Positions 25,665 through 39,879 are shown, counted from the stretch's first letter. The stretch is 64,000 bases of DNA from Stenopsyche tienmushanensis (GCA_008973525.1 WACJ01000046.1:806001-870000); one strand, 5' to 3'. Notes: generated from the letters alone by a model not told the origin. Translations and numbers: made by a program.

Positions 25665-28600
25665 ATTATTGTATCAGCAAAGTTCAAAAACAGATGCAAA
25701 GCGCTTGTTTTTTTCATCTGGACTAGGGTTGTTTTTCAATCCCTTCTCTTGCATCTCCATTGATGTCTAATTCGTTACGCATCCTAAACAAATATACCAA
25801 AGAAGACAAATTGAATTGAAATACCAATGAACCTTCTAAATTACGCAATAAAAATACGAATAATATCTTATTCATTTTATAAATATTTGAATGTACAAAT
25901 ACTGTAAAATGGGCAAATATATTCGATTGGGATCATAATATGATTAAATAAGTATGATTTGGCCGAAAAACTAATTTCAAAATATAAATAAATGAAGCTT
26001 TTCTCAGTTCAAATTTATTCTCCAGTTCTCAATTGAAGCAATCTTGCAGTAGATAAACATCTTCCTTCCTTAGTCGGGATGAATATATATGTTGCGATTT
26101 GTCTGTGGATTTGTACAGTAAATTAGATTCCGTTTCGTTTAAATTAGATTACAGAGAAAAAATTGAACGTTTTCGATTCACCGGCATTCAAATGCAGATT
26201 AGTTGTGCATACTGTGTCATTTTTTGACGTCGATACAATTTTCTCCCGTTATATGAAATTTCCGGGGCGCAAAAAGCTGTCATTCATCAATTTTCATCTA
26301 TATTCGCTTAGAGCTATTCGCCGGCTGAAAATAATATTTATACTCATTCCTATATAGAAATGTTGGAGTAATGACACTTTTTCATTTTTGATAGCAAAAA
26401 GCAAATGCCAGTGACAATTCCAAACAATAGAATGTTTTTTCTATATCAAATTTGATATTCGTGTAAATGAAATCAATCAAGACAGATATTTATGTCTCAA
26501 CTTAACCAATCTTAGAGTAAAACGGGTGAAGTAAATTTATCTCAAAAATAGTTCTAGTATCTATCTAAAAATAGTAATAAATGAGTTTTATTAAATTAAA
26601 TTACGCGTAATTAGCTTCTTCTTAAAGTGACATCCATTATTGGATATAATCGACCTCCATATGAGACGTTTTTTAAGGAAATGATTTTTCACTTGAAGTT
26701 TTTAAATATGGATGAAGTTAAGATAGGATTATAGGAGTGTTGCAAAATTATCATGATTTTTAAATGATATTTTAATTATTGTTGCATATTTACTTACTCA
26801 AAATCGTTCATATAAAATTTTATTAAATGCCTCATTTACTGTCTCAGACTAAGGAAATCAGGTTGAAATTCGATAAAGAATGGGTCGGTCGAAAGTTTTA
26901 ATTAATCCGATCTCCAAAATTTGATAGTACGGTGTTTTTTTTTTCAAAAACTGAATTTGAATTCGAATATTTAAACTTGAACCCAGGATACTATTATACT
27001 ACACCAACAACCGTTATCTTTTATTTAGAAACTAAAGTAGAAGATCATTAGCAATAATTAGAGAAGCTAGTGGCCATAAAAAAATTAAGACCTGCTCAGG
27101 CTATAATTTGAGATACAGATTTGGAATCAATAAATAAAAATATCAGAAATATTCTCGATTTAATATTTATATTGATTTAAAATCTGATTTTTTTTTGCTT
27201 ATACGCAGATATATGATTTTGGCCACTTGACTAGTACTTATTTACAGATTAAATACTTAAATACTCTTTTAATAGCAAGCTGATACTCAGTTTATCTACT
27301 ACTTATTACTTCTTTTACAAATCATGACTTACTTGTCGTTCGCTATCTCTTACATAGTCGACATCACGATGAACTTTATCGGTTCGGGACCAAGAAGCTT
27401 TAGGAACAGAACAACAGGACAAGAAGAATACCAACTGATTACACGATGTTTTTATGGAATCATATGACCGTGTTATACGAGGCCAAGGTAAACTTGATTT
27501 TATATATTTTTTATCTTTTATTAATATGTTTGAAAGCAGTATTTTAACCTTAAAATTAAAAAAGGATGTTAATTAAGAAAAAAAAAACAAATATTAAAAT
27601 TTATATTAAAAAGTTCGACCGGAAAATGGACTTTTTTGGAAACGTAGTGAGAATTTAATTCCATGGCAGGTAAATGAAGTAGTTTTTGCCTTTATGTACT
27701 ACAATTGAGTTTAATTAACATCCATTACATTTACATGTGTTCTACGCGAGCATGTTGCATAATTTTTGCCCAGTCTGTACTTATTTGGACGTTGGGTATG
27801 AAGTAAAGCCAACGTCACATTGATTTTGGCAATTCGCCTGCTAGTGGCTGATGTCAGTATAAATTTGTGTCCCAAGCTTGGCCCATATATGTTATCCGAG
27901 CACCCATATGTTTAAAGGGCTTATTTCCACTTACGTCGTTAAAAGGCTTTTCGAATAATTAATTGACTGATTTTATTTTTAATTTATGCCCGAAAGCCTG
28001 GAAAATCTGAGCCAAAAAGCTCCCAAACAGCTTGGGGGTGAAATTTTTAAATGTCGTCAATTTCACATCAATATTATGTTAAAGATATGTGGCAGAATGA
28101 AAGGTTTAATCTGAGATTTGAATTACTAGCTTATTCACCAGTAACCTATTTTAATAATAAACGACCTATGAGAATATAGTTCTACATATAGACACGGTAC
28201 TAAGCTGTCATAGACTCCCGAAGGAAAACGTCTCTGCCTTCATTAAGATAGTGTCCCATAATTTTAGCCAAAATAATTCTTACTAATGAATCTCTTAATA
28301 TGTAACAGCATAAAGGAATTTATTACAATGATAGTGACGAAACACATTATATGAAAAAAATAAATTTAAAAACAAGATAATTTTATAAAAATCTCTTGAA
28401 TGTTTGCATGCAAAAACATTTGATTTATTTTTTAATTACTTTAGCGCAACCCTGTTACATTATCATATCCTTTGTTTCAGATGTCATATCGTATGTATGA
28501 AAAATGTGGCTGCCAACTATAAAGCTGAAGCATATAATTAAAGCCAACATGGAAACCCCTTGCAGATGTTATCTTGAAGTATGATGTTGTTAAATTATAA

Positions 28601-29400
28601 AAATATAATTATTCTTCGTAAAATATTGTGCATGAATATAGAAATAAATAACTCATTAACAATTTTTTAAAGGGAGTTACATTACCTTTATTTTTAGATT
28701 TAAATATTAAGATTATTCAAGTAATAGACACAGAGATATTTAAGCTCCATCTTATTTATTGAGGCTTAATATTTTAATGAATACAATACAGATTTATTCA
28801 AAATAAACTCTATCAGATTCAATTGTCATTTGCCAACAAGAAGATGTTTTATTCTAATTTTATCAAAATTGACATTTTTAAAGCAAAGTAAGTAACGAGT
28901 ATAGTGCCTTAGTCAATTCAAAATAGTTGAACTGTGTATATTGTATAGAACAGTTTTCAAACGCTGTTTCAAACCCTCTAATAAATTGAAATTCAATACC
29001 TTGATATGTAACGTCCCAATATAGACATAAGGATGTTACACTTTTTTACCTTGGGAGCAACTTTTCAATTTAAAAAGTTCTCGGGAACGATTTCTAGTAT
29101 GATTATTATAGGAAAAGAGTGATTCCGGTGAATGTAGTGCACCTTTCAACTGTTGTACTAGTCCTTTCTTTATTTTTGAATTTTGAGGATAATCACGACT
29201 ATAATGTTAATGCGCGGAACTAAAATGTCGATTCAGATTAATCCTTTTTGGTAGAACGACGATCAGTTTGTATATTAAGCAGAAATACTTTTCTTCAAAA
29301 TTCTTCTTCCTAGAAGATATTAAAATGATATGTTTTTTCGTTACACTCATTTTTAAAGATATTGTAACGTAACCTCCTTGCTGACACAAGGCGGTCCATT
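25665..29400. other. AT-rich region without recognised genes
   Basis: No supported gene or RNA. The block 27740-28040 is of mixed composition with several short AT-core homeodomain-like sites. Around 27370-27490 a short open stretch looked protein-like but could not be assigned. Confidence 0.4.
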
Positions 29401-29417
29401 ATCTTCGTTGCTGCGAT

Positions 29418-29950
29418 TTGATAACCGCGTTCTTCAGACGCGAGATTCACACCGGAGAGGCGGTCAAAACCGTGAGTGATCAGGGCAGATACAGGGCGAC
29501 TCCGAATGTCGATCTGGCTCTGATTACCGTCGGAGGTCAGAATCCTTTATCACTTTCGGTGACAGGATTCAAGAACAGGAGCTACGCATGGAGATTAAAT
29601 TAATAGACAAAATGCTGGAGTCACACATGTATTGAAAGGAAAATAAGCGAAGCGGTAGAGAAAGGCAGAAAGTATGACTAATCAGGCTAATAAGGCGGAG
29701 GCTCTTAACATGGCAAGTCCCGATAACCAACTGCTGAAGACCGCTAGTACTGAGGCGGACGACTCTATGTTTCCGCACCCTCCAGACGCTTTGGCCTCCA
29801 AAAATGCACCAATCAGATGTCTTGGCGAAGATTCCTTATCTTTTCGTGGTAATCCTCGGGGCCAGGCCCGTCAAAACTTCAGGGTTTAGCCCCCGGTTCC
29901 ACAGATGTGGCCGCAGCCGCATTCTAAGCTCTATTGTTCTTAGATAAGGT
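29418..29950 (+). other. GC-richer block with two short open frames
   Basis: Two plus-strand frames (29418-29603 and 29674-29889) lie in a block whose composition is unlike its neighbours. Their products (for example MTNQANKAEALNMASPDNQ and the TVGGQNPLSLSVTGF stretch) show no known domain. The composition suggests an inserted piece, perhaps a retrotransposon ORF1 fragment. No ends or duplication were seen. Confidence 0.3.
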
Positions 29951-30087
29951 CGGTCCCAGATGTGTTTGGTCTGCGAAATTGTGGTTCACCGCAAGCACGA
30001 TGATTTTATATTTTTAATTTAATTTCCATCCGCCGAATGTGAGCCCTCCGCGCAACAATATTATATTTAAAAAAAACAACTGTAAAG

Positions 30088-30219
30088 TGAATTCTAAGCT
30101 GAACCGAAGCTGATTCAAAGCTGGCTCGAAGCTCACTCGTAGCTGAGCCAAAACCGACTTGAAACTTGAAGTTCGGAGCTGAAGCGAAGCTGAGCCGAAG
30201 CTGACTCGATGCTTGACTG
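30088..30219. repeat. Degenerate 11-bp minisatellite
   Basis: About twelve imperfect copies of an 11-bp unit resembling CTGAGCCGAAG follow one another, for example CTGAACCGAAG, CTGATTCAAAG, CTGGCTCGAAG and CTGACTCGATG. One internal copy is lengthened to 14. It encodes nothing convincing. A short cluster with the related GCTCGAAGT motif occurs at 1617-1647. Confidence 0.8.
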
Positions 30220-33160
30220 TATGGCAACCTGCACCTCTTTTATACTTGGCTTAATGCTCCCTTTCTGGAAGGTAATTCCATTGCCTAGTTGCTATGGAAA
30301 TTAAGGTAATTTGAATATGGACGTTGTTCCTATCCCCATTTGAAGTGTTATTGTGTTATGCTTGAAGAAATTTCCATCAATAAGATTATTTTGAAAACAA
30401 TTTGTTATTTTTATTGTGCATTGTTCTTATCGAAATCTCATGGTTCAATCACATGGTATCAACTTTCTGGAAGCATAATGCTATTTATGCTTCCAAAAAG
30501 TTTGATAATTCGCATTGTTTTGAAAACAAGTCGATATATCGATCATTAAGAAATGTCTTATTTTTATATTTAACCCTTTTTTTCAATTTCTATGATTCTC
30601 TGTCATTGGTTATCAAGTGTTTGGATATTTATTTCATCCTGTTAATATAAAAAACTCATGAGAAACAACTTTATATATTTTTTAACAATTACTTTGTTTT
30701 ACAGATTTTTATGTATTCATAGATATTATAGACTCTCCGATCAATGAGTCTTAATAATAGAACAAATGGTCAGCTTTAAAACGACCAAAATGTAATTGGC
30801 GACACTTTTTGTTCCACACAACAACAAAAATTAATAGAATATTTTTGTTAACAAGCATATATTCTTTGTTGTACTTATTTTTGTTATTGATAAAATATAG
30901 CAGCTTTGATTTAGGATCCTGCTTTCAGATAGGTTAGTAATATAAAAATGCACATAATAACAAGGATATTCTTTTCTAATATAAAAATATTTTACTATAA
31001 TATATATTTAATGATCAGTTATTTTGACTAGTTTTCGTAGAAGTGGTTTTGTCAAAATGTCGGTAATTCTAGTTTTAAAGACTTTTATTACGTTTGTAAG
31101 GCAATCATTTTGTTTAATTAACAAAAGCATACAAAATATTAGCTATATGACTGAATAAACGCATGCCAGAGCTCCATTTTGAGTGCATGGTAAATGTTAT
31201 CACTTGACGTTCGTGTATGTTCATATCGATGGCCCAATTAGGAGCATTTCGAAACATTCCAGGGATTTATCTTCGGCCTCCCTTTTGCATACCCTGTGTT
31301 CGCTTCGAATTCAAAATGTTTGTTCGGCCATAAAAATAAATAAGTGAGATAATGTAATTGGAAAAAATATACGGGGGGGGATAAAACGCCATAGCTCACG
31401 GCGTATGTTTTATCCAGGGTTAATAAAATGTCGGGCCGCGTCCGCGTACATTTATAAAGGTAGTATTACCGGGCCATGTACTTGCCTCATAAATAATATT
31501 TGCGTACGTTTAGTGCGGCCACAAGCGGGCACAGGTGCGAGAGATGCGCCATCATTGTACCTGCTGCCTAATGAATTAAATACTCGCCCTATGAATGTGG
31601 TTATACCCCACGACAAATAGATAAGCCCCATTTGGCCTCCCGACCTTTTTTTCGTATTCAATTATTCCTTTTTATCGTCTATAAACGATGCTTTACGAGA
31701 CATTTTTTTCAAGCGGGTGCGGGGCCCAGTTTTGTGAAAAATGGATATTTTTCATGTTTATTTTTGATGAACTCAGTTAACCCTTTATTGCATTGAAACA
31801 CATATTCATCAGGCGTTGTCCATGAATAGAAGGGAAAAAAGTAAATTAGCATGGTTATGGAAAAAATAGCCACATATTTCTTTTCTAATCATTTTTACTA
31901 GATGAAATTAAATAAAGTAACATTGTACACATTTTTTCACTAATTGTCCTTCAAATATTCAACGATCCGATAGCGAACGTACCCGTGTGAAGCCGTTTGC
32001 TACGAATAGACTCATACATAAACAGAGCAAAGGCAGTGTATACGTATAGCTTATCTATGATGTATTCAGCGGAAACAGATAGTCTACAGATGATTCTCCC
32101 TCTCTTTTCGATCAAATGCTGGTTGGAGTTTCAATTTTCGTGACGATCAATTCAATTTATCCTACCGCGCTTATGGAATTTTAACTTCAAAACAATCGAT
32201 CTAAAATAGCTTCTTGTGTAATGATTTTCTACATTTATAACAAAGCTGAAAGTGGATAGTTTTGTAGTTGTCATTTTTAGTTCATTTCGATTAAATTCTC
32301 AAATTCTGTAAAACATGATCTATGACATGTTAGTTACAAATATTTTTTTCAATAAATGCTTTAAATCTCTTTGGATGATTATCAAAAATTAGTTTGTTGC
32401 TTATTAACGAGTATACGATGTGCACGCATTTTGTTTACCTCTCGGAGGCTTTAAAGGTGGAAAATAATTAATAACGCCCTTGTTGGCGCACAGTGTACAT
32501 ATTTTATAGCCTATTAAAACAAATTCCTGAAAGACGAGACGACATGAAATGCAAATTAAAAAGCTTTCAATGGGATCAAATTTAATTTCGACAGTGGCGT
32601 TGTTGGCGTGGTATCAGTTCGGCGAATTTGATTTTAACAATTTTTAAAACTTTCCGCGGGTGATAATATTTTTTTTATTTAAATGGCATCGAAATCGAAT
32701 TTTGACGTTCCGTGATGGTATCAAATACTCATTAAGGGGAGTGATTTCATAAAAGCATAGAGAGAAAAAGCTTATGGGGCTTATAGTGGTAGTGAGTTTT
32801 TTATTGCATTAGGGGTATTTGTTAAATTTCAGTTTGGTTGTTAAATGTTATCGATTTGTGAAGAGTTCAGAGTGATTATATAGATGGTTTTTGACTGTGT
32901 TTCAATTTGTTTTCAGCTGGATTACCATTTTTTGAAACAAATTGTCGGCATTGAAGCAAATCGTTTAGCTGAAAAATTCTCAACACGTGTTACCAGTTTA
33001 CAATGGAATAAATTTACACCTTTCAGCAGGAAAATCTTTACACGATAAATAATTAAAAACAGACCGACGTTGTGGAATTATCAGTTTCCTGAAATAAAAT
33101 TTACACATCCATGAATAAAGTATTGTCCGAATATCTAAATATTTAAAAAATGTAAATATT
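30220..33160. other. Non-coding region with enhancer-like blocks
   Basis: No gene recognised. Two blocks, 31380-31660 and 32440-32760, have mixed composition and dense transcription-factor-like sites. Examples are a POU octamer ATGCAAAT at 32549-32556 next to an AT-rich homeodomain-like run, TAATTAATAACG near 32467, and TTTATAAAGG near 31451. They are candidates for conserved regulatory DNA only. Confidence 0.3.
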
Positions 33161-33200
33161 GAGTTGGTGCCAAAGTAATTGTCATTTTTGTGAATAATAT
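33161..33200 (+). mobile_element. Mariner-like terminal repeat, orphan
   Basis: GAGTTGGTGCCAAAGTAATT followed by GTCATTTTTGTG closely resembles one end of cecropia-type mariners (TTGGTGCAAAAGTAATTGCGG). The matching opposite end was not found, so it is a truncated copy. A sister sequence lies at 44491. Confidence 0.55.
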
Positions 33201-33406
33201 TATATATAATTTATAATACAAGTTATAGCATTTTTGCATAATTAAAATTGATTTGAAAAAAAAACTTAACATGGAATGATAAGTTTCTACCAGGAACCCT
33301 AATCTACCAGGAAATTAGATTTTATTTACCACTAGCTTTCCATTTTGATCAGTTTGTTTTACATATAGTGTTATCTTGATGAAAAAGTTCTTATATCATA
33401 ATAATC

Positions 33407-33490
33407 TTAAGGGGTTATCTCACTTTATCACGTCAAAAAATCGTTTTTTTTTAATTTAATATTTCGAAAGGACATATCTCTAAGGAAGTC
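33407..33490 (+). mobile_element. Second Kolobok-like left end
   Basis: TTAA at 33407-33410 is followed by GGGGTTATCTCACTTTATCA, CGTCAAAAAATCGTTTTT and AATTTAATATTTCGAAAGGA. This parallels the left end of the element at 1338: TTAA, G-run, A-run, CGTTTTT, then ATTTCGAAAG. A right end could not be located. The open frames at 33501-33811 on both strands have no recognisable domain. Confidence 0.5.
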
Positions 33491-34297
33491 ATCCATAATT
33501 TTGGCGAAGAAATTCGGATTATTTCAATGCTTTACAGTTAATTCCCATAATGCGCTCGAAGCAATCACTTCATCCAGATTGCACCTCAACGGCTCTGAGA
33601 CTGCTGCGGCCACAGGCTTGCCCCTATACCTGCTTTTGTTTGTAGACCAAAGGCTCCTGTTGGGGACCTTTCTTATCTTTGTTCTAGTAAGAAGCAAATG
33701 AAGTAAAAAAAACGTTAATACAGATATAAAAAAGGCGAATAAGCAAGTGGAAAGTAAGGGCAAAAAAAGAAAGAACTTTGTATGAAGTGCTTCGAAAACC
33801 GAACAGCTCACTAATAAATTAATTTTAAAAATGTCTAATTATTGTGGCTAAGCTATCTGCCTACATCCTGATTTAATAAAAAAAAAAGAGAAATGCTATT
33901 TAGGCCACATAATATCACAAAATTCCGATTGATGAAGCCCCTCAGCATCCACACTGTCCGGAAGGCGCAGATTCTTGATGCGAATTGCTGATTAGTAAAT
34001 CAGCGATTCAAGCTTCATAAAAAAATCTTCAACAACCTTAGCCTCTCTATTAATTTGAAAGAAAACTTCATTTAAATTTTGCAACAGTGAGTGAAATTTC
34101 GGCAAATAAAATTAATATGAGATCAGAGTCTCAAAATGGTTGAATGGAATTATGATAGATATTCTGTAAAAAAATATATTTGTAATCACTCAAAGAAAGA
34201 GAGACCTCGATTGCGAGGATCTGATGACGAGGGACATTTCGAGTTCATCTTCTAAGATTATGATCCTTATGTATAAGTTTTACATAGCGAATATAAG

Positions 34298-34395
34298 TTT
34301 TAAAGATGTGGTCACCAGCCATACCTTCTGTAGATTTGAACCTATGACGATTGAGCTACTAATCTGACAGCTTAATCACAGGACTACCTACAGGT
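34298..34395 (-). mobile_element. tRNA-derived SINE, copy 2
   Basis: Read on the minus strand this copy starts ACCTGTAGGTAGTCCTGTGA and continues with GCTGTCAGATTAGTAGCTC and TCATAGGTTCAAATCTAC, then TGGCTGGTGACCACATC and a TTTAAAA tail. GGTTCAAATC matches a pol III B box well. It differs from copy 1 by scattered substitutions and a 5-bp gap near the start, so the two are independent old insertions of one family. Confidence 0.75.
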
Positions 34396-37300
34396 TAATA
34401 GTATGGTAATATATTATATGTGGCTTTTCCAATTTATTCGCGTGATTCTTTTCTGTACAATATATAGGGAAATTGAATTTCGATGTCGTATTTTAGTTCA
34501 AGCTGTTAAACATGTCTGAATTGTTTCGTTTATGTCTGACAATGGAAGTTAAGTAGAGTGTGGGGTTACGAAGAAAGCCAACGAAAACTGTGAAGCTTTA
34601 GATTCATAAGAACTTTCTTTAGACTTAAGCCAACTTAATGTTGGTGAAAACTAATAATATGGAGGTAAACAAGGAAAGTAGGTTCTGGGCAAGTTAGGAG
34701 CAAGTTCGTTTGGGATACGGTAAACGTTGATTAATGCAATTAGCGTAGTGGTATCGTCAGGTGGATTTACTAACGAGGTTTTAGCATGATGAAAATCCAG
34801 ACGCATGGATCATGCATTATCTCCATAACTAATGGAATGAACCAGATTAAGAGATGCATACATAATTTGTTCAAGAAATCTTTTGTCTACAAAACAATAA
34901 GGCATTTTCATCGAGTCAAATTTATCTGATTTATTTCAAAAACATAAAAGAGTCGAATAACTGATTCACACGGAAAACGTAATCATATTTGTAGAAAAGT
35001 TATTGCAATAATTTTTTTTGTCGGTTTAATATTTTTCCAAAGATTTTTACAGATGTTTATTCGATGTATAGTTTTATAATGATCCAGATAGTATCATGTC
35101 TAATTATCTATATTCGAATAAAACTAATTAAAAATGGGATCATTAAAGTATATCCGTCTTATGTCTGATTTATTATCAATACTTACGACTTTTTTAAATC
35201 AGGGATTAGCTTACATTTTTAAGACTACTAAAGATTAAATATGCATATTTTTTTTAAATTGTGATATAACATTGTATTAGTATTTTTTTTTAATTCTTCC
35301 AAAAGACAGTCTTGTGTTAAGGGCATGATAACAGTAATTTAAATAATATTTTAAGATTTTTTTATATAATAGTCCTATATTTAAATGATAATAATTTATT
35401 AAAATGTTAATATACTTTTAAAAAAAGCGTTTTTTTGTAGCCTTTAAATAGGTAGTGAACATTTTCTTTAGACGAACGTTGTAATATTATTAGAAAGGGC
35501 TTTCTGGAGTACACGGAATCCAGTTCCTTCTTTCCTCGCAATGGTGATTCTGGAATTGGACGAAGACTTATTTGGCGCTTTAGAAGTGCATCTTTTTTTC
35601 TTCTTCAATCATTCTGGTGCCAAGAATACCTGTTTTATCGATATTTAAAAACTGTCGTTTGATATATTGAACTAATTAATTATCAATTTTATTAGTTTAA
35701 CCCTTTCTGTAAAATGTCACTTTATAATTAATTTTTCGGGTTTTTCAAGCTTTATATTTGAAATTTAAATTGAAATAGGAATTTAGAGGGTGAATTAACT
35801 TATGAAAATAATTTTGGGGTAAAGTGACCCATATAAAATTCCTTCATTGCTATCAAAGTGGATTCAAAGGCAAGTGGCAAAATAAGTTTTGAGCTAAATC
35901 ACACAAAATAAACGGTTACGGGTCGAATCGCAATTGACGTGTAAAGACCGGAACTTTTGTCACGTAGTTAAGAGGTCCAAAAGTTAAGTGTCTATTACAA
36001 AAGTTATGGGCCCGACCCATGCGTGACACAACTTTGTCGACCAATGCTGATTGCATACAAGACGAACGTCTTCACCAACCGAATCACCATGCTTCACCGT
36101 GTATGCCACGTATCAAATAGTTTATATGTTACAATAACCTGATTTTTACATATATACGTGTTATCAAATAAGCAAAACCATGACGAAAGTTAGTAAATCT
36201 GTTATTTCCTGTTGTTCTTATCCAAAACTTAGCAAACAATATAATCTGGATATAATCGGTTTTCGCCAGATTAAAAAAAATATCAGCAGTGAAAAATGTA
36301 ATAAATCATATATTTTTTCATTTTATTGCTTCTAAAAAAATTGCGCGGTAAATATGTTTCGCCTTCATCATATTTTTTTAGAACGCTTCATGAACTCATC
36401 GAATTACATTTTGACTGCTTGAAAGGACCGTTCCAATGTACAAATATAAGCGAATTTAAGTTGTAAAGGAAAATTGTCTATTCGACTGAAAAACTGCACA
36501 ATATTTAAATATCAATCTTTAGCAGTTCTTCCGTAGCGATATGTTTCATCGATAGAATTCTCTGATTGCATTCGAATGAAAATTGTAGCGACGAAAAACA
36601 TTTCATCGGACTTTTATGTTTACCTTTTCAATGTTTTAACGATTTGCTTCGAGTTGAAGTAATCGAAAACGCTTTCCAATTGAAACGTCATTCTCGGTAT
36701 CGAACTAAAAATTTTCAATTGCTCGTGGTGAGGCTGTGTTAACTGTGCGGAAAATTTTAAATTACCATACGTGAGGGCTGAATCCACGCGAGAAATTTTC
36801 TCGGAGAAATACACGTACGATGCGATAAAATTTCCAAATGAAAAAATTCTCGCGATATGCTCTGATTTGAATATCAAACGTGTATAAATATTGCAAAGTA
36901 TCAAATTTTAGTAATGGGATAGTTGTTATCAGCACTATTGCCGGACGTGGTCTTACTTGGATGAGTATTTTAAATTTTTCTTTTGATCTACTATTAAATT
37001 ATTTAATTTTTTTGCAAGATTTATACAATACAATACACATTTTACAAGTAAATAAATATTACATCTAATGGCATTAATTAATAATATGTAATACACGATG
37101 GGTTTTAATGGTTTTTTCCCACTGCAATTGGTTGAATGCATCCAATGATTAGTTTGTTCTTCATAAAATTCTGTTATATAGATTTCTGTTAAACAGTATC
37201 TTCCTTTACTACCTGAAAAAATATATTATTTTCAGCATTCCAAATATTAAGCCACTATCGATATTAGCGTTGCCATCTTATAGATTTTTTTCTGAACTTC

Positions 37301-39245
37301 ATATAAGTGCAGTTCTAGTTTCTACAAGCATGGTAAAGCAAATTAGCTTGAACGTTACGAAAAGTAAACCATCTCCATCTCACTTGGGAATTTTATTATA
37401 TATTACACAAAAACAGCTTATGATTTAGCTAACAATTTCAGTTAACAAATAAAAAATAAAACAATGTAAAATTTTTTTTTTACTATAAAGAAGTTTAGCA
37501 TCTACCACACAGTTCTCACGCATTCGTTAAGAAATCTCTGTGTTACATCTTCGTCAATTAATTATTTATATTTTTTATTGCTAGAATGGTTGTGTCATCA
37601 GCAAATGTGGCAATAACATAAGCTTAAAAGCATAAGCTTACATGAACGTTCAATTTTATTCACATGTCATTCGGTTTCAATTTTCGAGAAATATCTGTCA
37701 ACAACACATTAATTTAAATATTGATATAATGAAACCACAATTGACTGAAATCCAATTTGTGATTGATTTTGAATTTTGATATAAAATGATTAATTTGGAG
37801 TCAATCATTGAACATTCCTTCTCTTATGATCGCAAAATACTTTAAGCGTTTTAAGACGATTGTTTCATAAAATGGAAAAAAAAACTCTTGATTGCTTTGT
37901 TGTTGCATTCAAAATTACAATCAATGGCAATATTTTGGCATTAGTGTTAATTAATAAATAATAATACAAACAAATTTAAATGAGTAATTTCTTTGAAAAA
38001 AAGCAGTAATACGTCACGAATCTAATAAATACGGTCAAAACAAGAAGTCATTCAATTCTTAGCCCATTGACTTTAATTTGACTTTTATTGTGCGTTGATC
38101 TTATCAACACATTGTACGATAAAAATAAAATTCAATGGATTAATCATTATTTAAGAATCTGCCCATGCACTGGGTTTTAATTTAGTAAAGTTTTAACGTT
38201 ACCCTTTATTCTTTCTCGATATTATTGCCTTACAGTACAAGGAAGCTGATTTATATCATTGGATGATAACAATTTTAATAATACTCTAATAAAAAAATAA
38301 TTATAATATATATTTGAATCATTTAAAAATGATTAACAGAGTGCCCTCAATCAGATTTGTTAAAAACTGTGATTCCCAACAGACTCTCCAGTGTTTTCCC
38401 AAGGACATTTAACAGTTTCTCGTGGGAGTACCTTAATGATCAAAAACTTTGGAGTTTGTTATATCTATTTAGGAGCGATGATATTTGTCATCTAATTTGA
38501 TAGTTGAAGTATTTAAATTTCAAATTTAAAAAAAAATAAGTAGAAAAACATGTTAAGAATATTTTCTCAAAGTTTCAAGTCAATCGAAGTAAAACTCTAG
38601 AAGAGAGAGGCTTTAAAATTTTCGGATCATTAGGCTCAACTGGTTGAGTGTATCGCCTTTTAATCGCTTTTATTCTTAAAACTCTATTTTTGAAGTCGAA
38701 TCTTATTGAAATGTTGCATACTTCTTCTAAATACAATTGACTAGTGATTAAACGTAGGTAATTTATTATTTTGGTGATAAGATGAGTAGATTTTATCGAA
38801 TATTGTACCTTTTGCATACAACTGTGCCAAAAATTCAAAATGAATTTTGAAGAAAACCTAGTCGCAAAAATTGAATTTTCAATTTTTTTTAAATATTGAA
38901 CTTATTTAAGCTTTAAAATTTGTTTTGAAAAATTTTGAATAAAATATTTCTTTTATTGTATAAAAAAAATTAGAGGAAATATGCCTTGTTTTACGCGTAG
39001 AATAGAATCTCTTGATATGAAACACGTTTTAATCTCAATTTCATCATAAAGAAGATCGATTTTTATAATTAAATATATAAATTATTGAGCACAGGTTACT
39101 AAGTCCGTAGACACTTATTTAGAGAAAATATTTTTAGGTGGTGGTTTGTCTTCTAGGATGGGATTATTTGAATAGTAATTTTAGATAAAAGAGTATCTAC
39201 GTAAGAGTTGCGAAATTATCATTTTTATATTATATTTAAGATAAT
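34396..39245. other. AT-rich region without recognised genes
   Basis: No supported gene. Short frames (36620-36904 minus, 36880-37068 plus, 38575-38838 minus) have no motif. The block 36520-36880 and the block 35930-36120 are of mixed composition. Confidence 0.4.
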
Positions 39246-39369
39246 GTTGCAACTAGGGATTCTGTGTCGAGACGTTCCAGGACTTTTTTCCCGGGACTTT
39301 CGGTTTTTTTTGCTGTATCGAGTCCTGGGACTTTGAAAAAGCCGAGACTTCAAAATCCTTAGTTGCAAC
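39246..39369. mobile_element. 108-bp hAT-type MITE with 8-bp target duplication
   Basis: GTTGCAAC at 39246-39253 and 39362-39369 flanks a 108-bp element. Its ends are imperfect inverted repeats: TAGGGATTCTG at the left and, inverted, TAAGGATTTTG at the right. The inside contains CCCGGGAC and a GTCCTGGGAC segment in partly palindromic arrangement. The size, ends and exact 8-bp duplication fit a non-autonomous hAT miniature element. A related copy lies at 66-151. Confidence 0.85.
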
Positions 39370-39879
39370 AGCAATTACTCAAAGGCGTTCTTGCAAGATT
39401 TAATGAATCGCCTCAGTATCAAATATTTCAGATTTAGGAAATCAGGATAAGCCTTGATTGAGACGATAGATCAACATTATTTATTCTTTTAATTTTCTAA
39501 ATTTGTTACCTATTTTTAAAATAAAAGTCTAAGAACCAACCTATTTTATTAACACTTGATATCTATTAGTTAAAATATATTACACAGTAAGTAGGAACCA
39601 ATACAAAGCTGAAAGTTTTGTGTAAAAATTTTATTGATAAATATTATTTGGCAACGGATTACAATGCATGATTCTTATTTATTTATAATGAAAAGTATAT
39701 ATTAAGAAAATATTTTCTCTTAAAAGAGAATCGCTTTTACGATTTTTTTTTGCATACTAATCATGTGATGAGCAATATTTGTGTGTTTTCAGTATAGGTT
39801 ATCGAAGCATGTAATACGAATACCGGTCTATTATATCAAGGTAGCAATTTATCCTTCATAGATAACCACGATCACAAAA

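Noticed and set aside
27370..27490. Harbinger transposase fragment
   Set aside because: A short protein-like stretch was noticed, but no conserved catalytic or nuclease motif could be aligned.
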